Below are positions 12,667 to 22,681 of a stretch of DNA of 64,000 nucleotides, one piece after another. Made by a program: the position numbers and the translations under genes. Positions within the stretch are counted from its first letter, which is position 1; the number at the start of each line of letters is the position of its first letter. This DNA comes from Malania oleifera (lineage: Eukaryota; Streptophyta; Magnoliopsida; Santalales; Ximeniaceae). The notes beneath the pieces are model-generated. The model was not told the DNA's origin. It was given only the letters and a program-made list of their open reading frames with translations, and made no database searches. Location: NCBI RefSeq assembly GCF_029873635.1, contig NC_080424.1, positions 737,501 through 801,500 of the forward strand, read 5' to 3'.

Positions 12667-15171
12667 TGTTGACCTAACTAGGTTTTTCAATCCTGTTTTG
12701 ATGATAATAAAATGAAGGATGCTTTAACATATAATATTAAGTGATGTGTTTTAGGTAAAAGAACTCTCAAGGCTGATAGGTTGAAGCTCAATGTTAATCT
12801 AGTGAAAACTCCTCATAATGTTGAAGGCAATAAATGACAAATGAAGAAGTTTAAGGGCAAGCAAACCCAGAGTCAAAAGTGAACCTCAAAAGGCTAAAAA
12901 AGGCTTAAGAATTTAAGAAGACCACAATTAGAAGAACTGTTGTAAGTACTTCAAAGCCAAATGCTAGTTAGATATGTGAAGCTCTCATAAGTCAAAAGAA
13001 ACTAAGAAACACCTTGTTAAAAGAGCTTAAAATATGTTTTTTTTTTTTTTTTCATTTTGAAGCTCATTAGGCAAAGAGACTTAGAGACTTTAGTTTAAGT
13101 CTTGGAACACATTTTTCAAGGTTAAACAAGTTAATATTCCAAGATTAATTAAGCAAAGAAGAGTTTAATTCAATAATTTAATTAAATGAGGAAATTGTTC
13201 TTTGGAAAAATTTTAAATTTCAAAGTTAATTCAATAATTTAATGCTACCTAATTAAATGACGAAATTGTTCCTTGGAAAAATTTTGAATTTCAAAATTAA
13301 TTCAATAATTTAATTAAATGAGGAAATTGTTCTTTGAAAAATTTTAAATTTCAAAATTAATTCAATAATTTATTGCTACCTAATTAAATGAGAAAATAGT
13401 TTTTTGAAAAATTTTGAATTTCAAAATTATTTCAATAATTTAATGAGGACATTATTCTTTGAAAAAGCCTATAAATACCTCTTTGGGTAATGAAAAAACA
13501 AGAAAAAGAAAACAAAAGAAAAGAGAGAAATCAGACAAAATTTGAAATTCATCTTGTGCTGAAATTCTCCTAAAGTTCTTTTTTGCTCATATCTTTTGCT
13601 AGAAAGGAATTCTACAATTTTGGTTCAAAACTCGGTTCCGGTTTGCAATTTTATTTCTCTTTTAAACGAACCATTGGTGACTTCTAAAAACTTTAGAGCT
13701 TCATATATTCTAATTTGCTTTGTTTTTTTTTTTTGAAGTACATTTTACATCTCAATTTCTACAACCAGCTCTAAATTTTGAGAGTATTTTTTGTATACAG
13801 AATTTATATTATATTCTTGTAGATTGTGACGATTCCAGGTTTTCTGGATCGTTGGCTAGGCGAGGGATTATCGCTTTGAGAGGTGCTGCTCTAGTGTTCT
13901 GAAGGAGTGTGTAAAGGTATTGTTCCACCCGGTAAAGGAACAGATTTAGTGAATCCTTTCGTGGTTTTGCCAAAGGTGAGGTCGTAGGCTGTATTGAAGC
14001 TAAACCTCGTAAAATCCTGTGTCTCACTCTCTCTTTCCCTTACTCTTTATTTTCAACATATTTACATTGCGTGGATAGTTTAAATTTGAAATCATATACA
14101 CTATGTATATTTGGAAATCAAACAAACTTAAAGTTTAATTTTGATTTAGGTTGCGGAAACCGAAAGGAAGTACGTTGGTTAAACCATACTTTGCGGAAAC
14201 CATACGGGAGTACGTTACTTGGTTAAAATAACCAAAGAAAATTAACTAATAGTTTACTTGAATTCTGAATTTTGGGAAGAGTGTGGATGTGTGGTTGTAA
14301 ATCATATAAAAGAAGCAAATTTATTTTAACAAGCATATCATTCAACTACAGGGCTTGATTCATATTTATAAGGCATACTATTGATTAAGGTGTAATCCCA
14401 AGAGGGGGGTGAATTGGATATTTAAAAAAAATTAAGCCACTTAATTTCCATCTACACACTTCTTATTAATTTTCTAACTGCTTCTTGTTGCTCAATTATG
14501 TATGTGTGTGGCAATCCTATCTATGCATGCAATATACTCAATTTAAATACAACATGGAAAATAAAGAGTAGAGGGAAAAGAGAAGACAAACGCGATTTTA
14601 CGAGATTCAACCGACTTGGCCTATGTCCTCACCTTGAGAAACTACTCAAGGATTCACTAAAAACCCTGCTCCTTAAAGTGGGACGGAGCTTCCCTTACAA
14701 ACCGCTGCTTACAAGAGGTACAACTCCCTCCTTATCCGCTGCTCACAAGAGGTACAGCTTCCTCCTCACACCCGGTTCACAACCCGAACTGTGTTTACAA
14801 TGAAATCTGAAAATAACACTCAAAACAATGCTTCTAACAAAAGCTTGTGAGTACAATTCAATTTCCTAGTATATTAACATATGATATGACTTGAAGCTCA
14901 AGAATGTATGAAAAACGATACAATCATTTGATGTATGATATGTGTCAACACAAAAATTCGTATTTAATCAAAACTCCCAAGTGGAAATATATTTGGAATG
15001 CTTTGGAGTCTACTAGGGTTCTTGATTCACTTTGTAAAGATGCTCGAGTATATTTGAAGTGAGCTATTTAACAAAAATTTGACTTGAATACAACTCGATC
15101 AAAAATCACAAAGTTTTCCTTCAAGTTCCAATATTTTAATCAAAGTAGGTTTTGCAATAAGAAGCCCAATG

Positions 15172-15176
<5 letters not shown>

Positions 15177-15221
<45 letters not shown>
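15177..15221. repeat. (TA)n microsatellite
   Basis: About 22 TA units inside the nested copia-like LTR. Confidence 0.95.
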
Positions 15222-15224
<3 letters not shown>

Positions 15225-15689
15225 TATGTGTTTATGTACTTCTTGAATTTCAGATCAATCAACCAAGCTAACAAGTTTTTCTCAAAACATGATCTTCCCG
15301 AAAATTAGTTTTTATATGTGAATACACACTCAAGATCAAAATCTCTTTCTAATGATAAACACGTAAAGAGATGAGAGGTTCTTGAAAAGTAATAACTTGA
15401 CAGATCAAACCTTAATATTGGATCAAAGTTTAGTTGGATGAATGAATGCCCTTTTGATTTCAGTAGAGATTTTCCCAAACGAAGATGGAAGAAGATTGAA
15501 GTGCAGAAAACCGGTTCTAGGGTTCAAATTTTGCAATGAGAAGTATGTCTTTCTTGTTGTGTCCCTTAGCTTATGTTCTAGGGTTTAGATATTCATAATA
15601 TATATTATATTACCCTTAGAATTAATCTTAGCCGTTGGATCAATAAGATACTTCGCATGTCTTTTTAATAAAGAGTTGATTTTTAGGCT

Positions 15690-15895
15690 TTCCTGCGAGT
15701 TCAGACAACCGAACTCGACTTCAGGCTCCTGAAGTATCAACTTCAGGCGCCTGAGGTTCCAAGGTCAGGTGACCGAAGAGCCTTGGCCAGGTTCTATATT
15801 CTCCATTTAATTTTTCAGGCAACTGAACTTAATCTTCAGGCAATCGAAGAAATTCTTCAGGCTACTGAGGTTTGAGTTCAGGCGACCGAACTCTC
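15690..15895 (-). repeat. Array of degenerate TTCAGGCGACCGAA motifs in a copia-like LTR
   Basis: About ten diverged copies of TTCAGGCNNCNGAA occur in roughly 205 bp, with irregular spacing. They lie about 400-610 bp from the start of the minus-strand LTR, where U3 is expected. The copies are dispersed motifs and not head-to-tail repeats. Confidence 0.65.
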
Positions 15896-16620
15896 CATTC
15901 TCTCAAATTTTGATTTCTAACTAAAAAATCTGCTTGGCTTCTTTTCTTGGGTCTTTCATAAAATATATTTTTCATGATTTTGAAAACATTTCAAGGTCCA
16001 TGAGAGTTTCCTAATGATGAACATGAAATGCATGAATCCTAAAACCATTCTAAGTTATAATGAGCCTTAAATTAAATCATATGAAAATGTTAATACATGA
16101 GTTCTAAATACCCTTTCCCAAGATATTCTTGAACTTTGCCGCTTGCATCTTGATTCCCGTACTCTTTGAGTTCCATGGATTTTGCCAAGATTTGTTAACT
16201 TTTCGTGCATGTTTAGTGTAAGTCCTACTCACAAACTCAATGCACAGATCAAATATCAAGTCATTTGTCATTATCAAAATAAGATTGGACTCGTAGAGTC
16301 AACACATACATAAACAAACAACTGTCCTAATTTCTTACTACTGTATATCTTAATTTTGGTTTGGTTGTTTGCTTTCAAACTGTGTTTGATTAGTTTGGAT
16401 AGTGTGGTTGATTGAAAGGTTGATTGGTGATTTAGTTGTTTAAGTGCTTGTGTTGTTGATTGTATAAAAGAAACCAAGTTATTGTGTGTTTGACAAATTA
16501 AACAAACAAGTAAAAGAATTGGTTAAACAATAAAAGAAGTTAAGTATTCTTAAAAGGAATTAAGGAGAAATTTTTTAAATTCCCAATTCACCCCCCTCTA
16601 GGGAAGCTATCCTAATTTCA

Positions 16621-17454
16621 CATGAGCCTCTCATTGCTAGTCTTGTAATCCAACCAACTTTACTGGAAAAGATTAATGCTGCATAGATGAAAGATGTAGA
16701 GTTGGTAAAAATCATGCGTAAGGTACAAAGTCGACTGAAGGCAGATTTCAATATTTATGATGATGGGGTTTTGATATTTCGAAGTAGATTATTTGTACCC
16801 AATGATGGAGATATTAAAAGAATAATTCTGGGAAAAGCTCATTGCTCTCTCTATATGACGCATCCAAGAAGCACCAAGCTGTATCGGGACTTACGTTAAT
16901 CTTTCTGATGGAACAACATGAAAAGAGAAATTGTACAATTCATAGAGTAGTGTCTTACGTGTTAGCAAGTGAAGGCTGAACACTAGAGACCCAAAGGGCT
17001 TTTACAACCACTCCATATTCCTGAGTGGAAATGGCAGCACATCTTTATGGATTTTGTAATAGGGTTACCACCAGCACTTCATGGGCAAAACGTCATTTGG
17101 GTAGTTGTTGATTGTATAACAAAAATTGCCCACTTTGTTCCAATTAAAGTTAGCTACTCCATAAATAAACTTATAGAATTATATGTTCAGGAGATAGTTA
17201 GGTTACATGACGTACTAGTGTCCATCGTATCGAGTTGGGACCCACAATTCACATCCTAGTTCTGGAAAAGTTTGCAAAAAGTCTTGGGATCTCAACTTAC
17301 CTTTAGTACAACATTTCATCCTCAAACTGATGGGCAATCAGAGAGAACAATTCAGATATTGAAGGATATGTCGTGCGCATGTATGCTGGATTTCAAAGGA
17401 AGTTGGATTGAATATCTGCCTTTGGTTGAATTCGCCTACAACAATAGCTATCAG
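16621..17454 (+). pseudogene. Broken integrase, N-terminal and core part, of element A
   Basis: Encodes the linker and integrase. The HHCC zinc-binding region (HCSLYMTHP ... CLTC) carries stops in place of conserved residues. The catalytic core follows: LHIPEWKWQHIFMDFVIGLP and WVVVDCITKIAHF around the first Asp, SSWDPQFTS around the second Asp, and FHPQTDGQSERT with the catalytic Glu. Family members carry R in place of W in SDRDPRF. The frame stops at FAYNNSYQ, where element E is inserted. The C-terminal part reappears only at 27791, with about 130 residues missing. Confidence 0.83.
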
Positions 17455-17484
17455 TGTAGAGATCCAAACCCGTAATAAGTTGGG

Positions 17485-17682
17485 TTCGTCGACGAAGGAG
17501 TCACGTTCGTCGAAAAAGTCCTTTCAAGCCTCGTCGACGAAATTCAAAGCCTCGTCGATGAGCAAATACCAAGTGGGTCAGAGAAATATCCGGAATTGGG
17601 CTCGGCAATGAGGGAATGGCTTCGTCGATGAGTTGTGTGGTGGATTAGTCAACGAAGATGCCACTTTGTCGACGAATTTGAC
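17485..17682. repeat. U3 array of TCGTCGACGA palindromes in LTR E
   Basis: About eight copies of the 10-bp palindrome TCGTCGACGA and one- or two-base variants (mainly C/T or G/A) lie in 200 bp directly before the TATA box. Equivalent blocks are at about 890-1090, 4990-5215, 9515-9705, 24630-24825, 30405-30595, 32585-32710, 41955-42135, 54370-54575 and 57500-57695. Confidence 0.85.
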
Positions 17683-17696
17683 TCGGTCAAAGGCCC

Positions 17697-17704
17697 TATA
17701 AATA
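17697..17704 (+). promoter_or_regulatory. TATA box of LTR E
   Basis: TATAAATA directly follows the palindrome array and precedes a CT-rich leader (from about 17745). This is the likely element promoter. The copy in the second LTR is at 24843-24850. Confidence 0.75.
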
Positions 17705-17988
17705 TCCATTTTGGTTGCTTAGAAGCTAAGTTTCTTCCCAAAGCTCTCTCTCTCACTCTAAACCAGCGGAAATCCTCTCTCTCTCTAAGATTCTTCGTTG
17801 TTCGATGTCCGTTTCTAAAAATGGAGCGTGGATCAAAGGAGGAAGTTCTACAACTTTAGCAGATTGGATCGTTGTTCTGAAGATTTTTGGGTTTTCCCAA
17901 AAATTGAGGTAAGGTTCTGATTTCAATTTCGATTGAATATTTGGATAGTAGTCAAAATTATAGTAAGATTATGTTCTTTAGTTCTTAG

Positions 17989-18052
17989 GTTTTGAGGATC
18001 CTGGGTTGTCGGTTTGGATCGTTTCCATATGTAGTTTCGTTTTGAGTTTAAG
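17989..18052 (+). other. Putative 64-nt non-coding leader exon in LTR E
   Basis: The segment is preceded by GAG|GTAAGG (donor at 17909) and a pyrimidine-rich acceptor ending CTTAG at 17988. It is followed by AAG|GTAAGA at 18053. A candidate acceptor for the second intron is TTTTTAG at 19867, one base before the gag ATG (19869). The equivalent segment in ten other LTRs is 61-69 nt. Splicing is inferred only from these signals. Confidence 0.55.
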
Positions 18053-19464
18053 GTAAGAGGAATTTGATTACAACAACATTTTTGGAAAAACTATACCACT
18101 AAAGAGTTAGGTTATGCTTATATGTATGATTTAACTGTTTATTTGCTAAATTCTACCAAGTAGAAATGTCGGTTTTACGATTTTTCAATTTTTGGTAAAA
18201 ACGATGATTTTGGCGTATGATCTCCAAATTTTATGAAAATTACTTATTTGCAGTTATACTGTAGTAGGAGATGCTTGAATCCTTTGCTTTCTCATTTAAA
18301 TAGTGTTTACTGGATTTATATCATTCAGCAGATTTTTGGACTAAACTCATGTGATGTATGTTGAAATGGAAATGTATGAATTTTATATATTATGTATATG
18401 GATTATGGGAACGGAGTTCCATTTTGATTTACTGGGAATATGGAAAACAGAGGCCGGTTATACACTAAGTTGTATCTGTAAAAAGGGTAAACCGAGAGGA
18501 TATGTGTCAGATTATACCCAATGTGATTATCTGAATTTTTGAAAATACTGAAATTGCACAGGTTATTATATTTTGTTGTAAATTGTATATATGATACTGG
18601 AAACACAACTTGCTACAAAAAGAAGTTGAAAAAAACTTCAGTGATGGGGTTGAAAAATATTCTAAACTATTATAAGCACGGTTCTGATGCTGGTAGTACA
18701 GTGCAACCACACATGAGGGATCAGTGTGGGTACTTAAGATAGTCAACCTACGTGGAGTTAGTAAACTGCTCGTAAAATTAAACCAAGGGGCGTTCAGACT
18801 ATAGAAGATGCTCCGCATTGTCTGTACGAACAAGACATTGTCAGAGCTATCAGTGCACAACCCTTGCCACGGGGGTAAACAGGAAAATTGACATACCAAG
18901 CTGTAGTTGTTCTAATAATCATATGCATGATTTAAATGTTTGAATGTGCAGAAAAATCCTATATGTTACAGTATTATATACAAATGTTCCATATGTATGA
19001 GTTTTCATAAGAATATACATATATGCAGTCACACACAGTTGTAACACCTTCTTCCTTATTGAGAAGTGTCTCACCCTATTATACAACCTTTTTTTTAAGG
19101 TCCATTAGTATGTCAGTCCTAGTAGCTAAACGGATTGGGGAGATTGTTTTTGGTTTAGCTTACGTAAGCATTCAAATCATGTGTTAAACTTAGATGAAGT
19201 TCCTTTTTGGAGGGTTGTAATAACCGGATTTATTCTATGTATGGATTTATGTACTTGTGGATGTAGTAGTAAGCTCTGTTATAAGTCTAGTAGAAATCCC
19301 AATGAATGTTTATGTTTTTCTGTGATATTTACATTGAAATTTTGCATGGTTTACACCCGTATGTCCCTGTTTAGGGCGGGATGTTTATGTATCTTGAACA
19401 GGTACAGGTATTTTGTAGTTGGGTTAACGGTGCTGGTCCGTATAAAGGGCCGGGTCGTTACAGT

Positions 19465-19478
19465 TGGTATCAGAGCCC
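19465..19478 (+). promoter_or_regulatory. Primer binding site of element E
   Basis: TGGTATCAGAGCCC, two bases after the LTR end, is complementary to the 3' end of initiator tRNA-Met. The site after the second LTR (26648) reads TGGTATCAGTGCCC. Confidence 0.92.
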
Positions 19479-19868
19479 ATTAACCAGTCGAAAGTGTGTT
19501 ATAATGCATGCTGTCTAGTTAGGGATGTGTTTAGGACTTAGGAGTTGCTAGTTCTATAGTCTAGAATATACCAAAGTATAGGGCAAGGACAAGACCTTGA
19601 GTTTTTATTTGTATATCTGGAGACAAAATTCATTGATAGACTTCTGTGTTTTTCTAGATAAGTCGAAAGGTTCAGAAAATCACGGCAATCCATTAATGGT
19701 TTTGGTTTCCTAGTAGAAGGGCGGAATTCGAGTTCAAATGATAATATCAAATTAAAGGAGTGTGTCAATATTGAGGATATGAAGTTAAGGAATTGAGTTA
19801 TAATATGATAGCACTAGTCAATGCACAGGTTATTACCTTTCTAATGGATTCTCGTAATTGTTTTTAGG

Positions 19869-20830
19869 ATGAAATCCAGGGATATTGCTGCCAACGTGGG
19901 AGGCAGTAGTAGTGAGGGTGCCGGCCCTGAGGCTGGTAATGATTCTACTAGTGTATTGCGTGACTTCACACAGTAGCTTATGGCTGAGGTAGTGCGGACG
20001 AATAGGGGGTAGGATCGTCCTACGACTGAGTTGGGTTGCTCCATTGAGCAGTTCACCAGATTGAAGCCCTCGATTTTTTAGGGCAGTGTAGATCTAGTTC
20101 GTGTTGAGAATTGGATCCAGGAGATTGAGAAGATCCTAGATGCTTTGAATTGCACGGAGAGGCAGAAAGTTACCTTTACCACGTTCAAGTTGGCAGGGGA
20201 GGCTAAGAGATTGTGGGTGTCTGTAAAGAAGATGGAAGAGCACCGACCGATACCAGTAGCATTGATGTTGGCCCGGTTCAAAGAGCTCTTCTTTGAACAT
20301 TATTTTTCGGCCACGGTTAGAAACGCGAAGATGGAGGAATTCATGAACCTGATGCAAGAGTCGTTGACAATGCAGTAGTATGTTGCCAAATTCCAAGAGC
20401 TGTCCCAATTTGCTCCATTCGTGATACCGGATGAAGCAAAGAAGGCTTGAAAATTTCAAAGAGGTCTAAGGAAGGAGATCCATAAGCAGACGATGATCTT
20501 GTAGTTGCAAGATTTTGCTACGTTGGTTGACAAAGCCACAATAGCATAAGAGTGTTTGCTAAAGGACACAGAAGTTCAGGTCACAAAGAAGAGGCCAGCG
20601 CCTCCTAATTCTTCGCCAGGGGCAAGACAGGGTAATTGGAAGAAGAACAGTGGTGGTACATCCCAGAACACCTCACGTGTTCAACGTTGCTCTTTGTGTG
20701 GTCAGAACACCGCACGTGTTCAACGTTGCTCTTTGTGTGGTAAGAAACACCATGGGCAGTGTTGGTTGTCTATGAGGGCTTGTATGTGGTGTGGTAGGCA
20801 AGGGCATCAGATGAGAGACTGTCATGTGTA
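19869..20830 (+). pseudogene. Broken gag of gypsy element E
   Basis: The ATG at 19869 follows a TTTTTAG acceptor-like site. The product would be the capsid/nucleocapsid precursor. Capsid motifs include VRVENWIQEIEKILDAL and CTERQKVTFTTFKLAGEAKRLW (20100-20210). The nucleocapsid CCHC knuckle (CMWCGRQGHQMRDCH) is at about 20788-20830. At least seven in-frame stops interrupt it, several in positions where the family has Gln, for example TAG at 20376-20378 in TMQ*YVAKF. A 39-bp in-frame duplication lies just before the knuckle. Non-functional. Confidence 0.87.
20664..20741 (+). repeat. In-frame 39-bp tandem duplication in gag of E
   Basis: Two copies (20664-20702 and 20703-20741) of a 13-codon unit encoding QNTSRVQRCSLCG and QNTARVQRCSLCG. 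They differ at one base and double a CX2C half-motif upstream of the CCHC knuckle. Confidence 0.93.
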
Positions 20831-21639
20831 GAGAAATAGTGAAACCTCGCAGCAACCATACAGGGGAAACACTCGGGCACAACTTGGTGGTTATCAAGGG
20901 GGTACGGCCCAGGCTAGGGTGTATTCTCTGACTCTAGCTGATGCTGAGAACGCCGACGATGTTGTCACAGGTATCATTTATATGCTTTCTCATAAATCAG
21001 TAGTATTATTTGATTCTGGCGCAAAACATTCTTTTATTTCCCGTGGATTTGTTAAACTGTGTGGATTAGAGGTGCGATTGCTAGATTATGAACTGGTAGT
21101 AGCTACACCGTCCGGGTCTGCGATCGGGTGTAGCAATGTAGTCTGTGACTTCCCGGTTGAAATACAGAGGAGGATGCTACTAGTCGACCTTGTGGTGTAT
21201 GACATGCTTGGCTTTGATATCATCTTTGGGATGGACTCGTTATCATCCAGTTATGCTAGTATTGACTGCCACAGGAGGGAGGTGTTGTTCAGACCGCTTG
21301 GAGAGCAGGAATTTTAGTTTTTAGGGTTGTGTGTTCATTTTGCACCATGGATCCTTTCTGCTATGCAAACAAGGAGGCTACTCCTTATGGGGTGCCAAGG
21401 GTATCTACCGTTTGTGAAAGACATGCCAGTAGAAGAAAATAAACTGGAAATGATTACTGTAGTGCGCGAGTTCCCTCACTTATTTCCAGAGGACTTGCTA
21501 GGTTTACCTCCAGATTGTGAAGTGGAATTTGCCATAGAATTAGCTCCAGGTACAACGCTGATATCTAAAGTTCTGTATCGTATGGCCCCAGCCGAATTGA
21601 GGGAGTTGAAAGAACAACTTTAGGAGCTGCTGGACAAGG
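20831..21639 (+). pseudogene. Broken protease region of element E
   Basis: Retropepsin-type aspartic protease. LFDSGAKHSFIS at about 21005-21045 has the catalytic DSG. GFDIIFGMDSLSSSYASIDCHRREV follows, with Ser where the family has Trp in MDW. The linker to RT (EDLLGLPPDCEVEFAIELAPGT) follows, after a TAG at 21316. The frame stops again at 21621-21623, where CAG would give Gln in LQELLDKG. Confidence 0.86.
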
Positions 21640-22681
21640 GGTATATTCAACCTAGTGTTTCTCCCTGGGGAGCACTGGTGTTAGTTGTGAAGAAGAAGGA
21701 CAGGTCGATGAGAATGTGCATCGACTATAGAGAACTGAATAAGGTGACGATAAAGAACAGGTATTTGCTACCCAGGATCAATGATTTGTTTGATCAACTT
21801 TAGGGCACACAGATCTTTTCCAATATTGACCTACGGTCTGGGTATCACCAACTGAAGAGGAAAGCGGAGGACATCTCGAAAACTACATTTCAAACCCGAT
21901 ATAGCCATTTTGAATTTATGGTTATGCCTTTTGGTTTGACTAATGCACCTGCAGCATTTATGGATTTGATGAACAGGGTCTTTCATGAACATCTAGACCA
22001 GCTCGTTGTGGTATTTATCGATGATATCCTAATGTATTCTAGGAGTGCTGCAGAGCATGAAGTTCATTTGAGACTGGTTTTGCAAATTCTTAGGGATAAG
22101 AGGTTGTATGCTAAGCTAAAGAAGTGCGAGTTATGGCTAGAATAGATTGCATTTCTGGGGCACGCAGTGTCTAAAGAAGGTGTATCGGTGGACCCGTGTA
22201 AGATTGAGGCAGTAGTGGATTGGGCAAGAGTTTAGAAGGTCAGAAGTTTTTTGAGTCTTCCAGGTTACTATGGTCGGTTTGTAGAAGAGTTTTCCAGTTT
22301 AGCAGGACCTTTGACGAGACTCACGCGGACGAACATGAGGTATGATTGGACGGATGAGTGCGAGTGGAGTTTCGAGGAGCTGAAATGGCGACTAGTCACT
22401 ACTCCAATTCCGACTCTTCCATCTAATGATGGTGGTTTTGTTATTTATAGTGATGCTTCGAAAAAGGGTTTTGGTCGTGTTCTAATGTAGCAGGGTAAAG
22501 TTGTTGCTTACGCTTCTCGTCAACTCAAAGAATACGAGAAGAACTACCCGACACATGATATGGATTTAGCAGCGGTAGTGTTTGCACTGAAAATTTGGAG
22601 GCACTACTTGTACGGTGAAAGGTGTGAGATTTTATTGACCATAAAAGTCTTAAATAATTTTTCACCCAGAAGGAGCTCAAC
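21640..22681 (+). pseudogene. Broken reverse transcriptase and RNase H of element E
   Basis: RT motifs in order: [59 protein letters not shown], then [12 protein letters not shown], which carries the catalytic aspartates (about 22010-22040). RNase H follows with [55 protein letters not shown] stops occur at 21801-21803, 22143-22145 and 22488-22490. A deletion near 22230 removes the usual PKNVQE. Confidence 0.88.

Larger units (their letters stand above)
14379..16304 (-). mobile_element. Nested copia-like solo LTR, minus strand
   Basis: Minus-strand LTR starting TGTTGACTCTACGAG (complement at 16304). The other end is at 14379, where TA replaces the expected TG. Flanks catac (14374-14378 and 16305-16309) are a perfect 5-bp TSD. 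The plus-strand block CCCAAGAGGGGGGTGAATTGG-like near 14395 is the reverse complement of the conserved block near the end of the enclosing LTR, so the two belong to related families. Confidence 0.83.
12667..16620 (+). mobile_element. Copia-like solo LTR inserted in pol of element A
   Basis: Starts TGTTGACCTAACTAGG at 12667 and ends CTAATTTCA at 16620, flanked by a perfect 5-bp TSD, catga (12662-12666 and 16621-16625). Removing the nested LTR (14379-16304 plus one TSD copy) leaves about 2.02 kb. A TATA-like CCTATAAATA lies near 13469. A conserved CCAATTCACCCCCCTC block lies close to the 3' end. A's integrase resumes directly after the second TSD copy. Confidence 0.85.
17455..19462 (+). mobile_element. 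5' LTR of gypsy element E
   Basis: Starts TGTAGAGATCC at 17455, ends GGGTCGTTACA at 19462, and is followed by a primer binding site. It is 2008 bp and collinear with the 2045-bp LTR at 24601. By eye the two differ at roughly one base in ten in the first 230 bp, mostly transitions, so the element is not young. Inside: U3 palindrome array, TATA box, CT-rich leader, short putative intron 17909-17988, 64-nt mini-exon, second donor at 18053, and conserved TCTCACC motif at 19056-19076. Confidence 0.93.

Noticed and set aside
14498-14803. A 101-codon plus-strand frame in the copia-like LTR region.
   Set aside because: No conserved domain, and it lies wholly in the nested minus-strand solo LTR. Probably chance.
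18351-18542. A 63-codon open frame in the first LTR of E matched by 25534-25725 in the second.
   Set aside because: Short, no known motif, and expected because the two LTRs are copies of each other.
19181-19483. A 100-codon open frame near the end of LTR E, with a similar open frame at 26364-26666 in the second LTR.
   Set aside because: Both copies remain open with several amino-acid changes, but the frame runs through the LTR end into the primer binding site, has no recognisable domain and lies in the putative intron. Shared ancestry and chance explain it.
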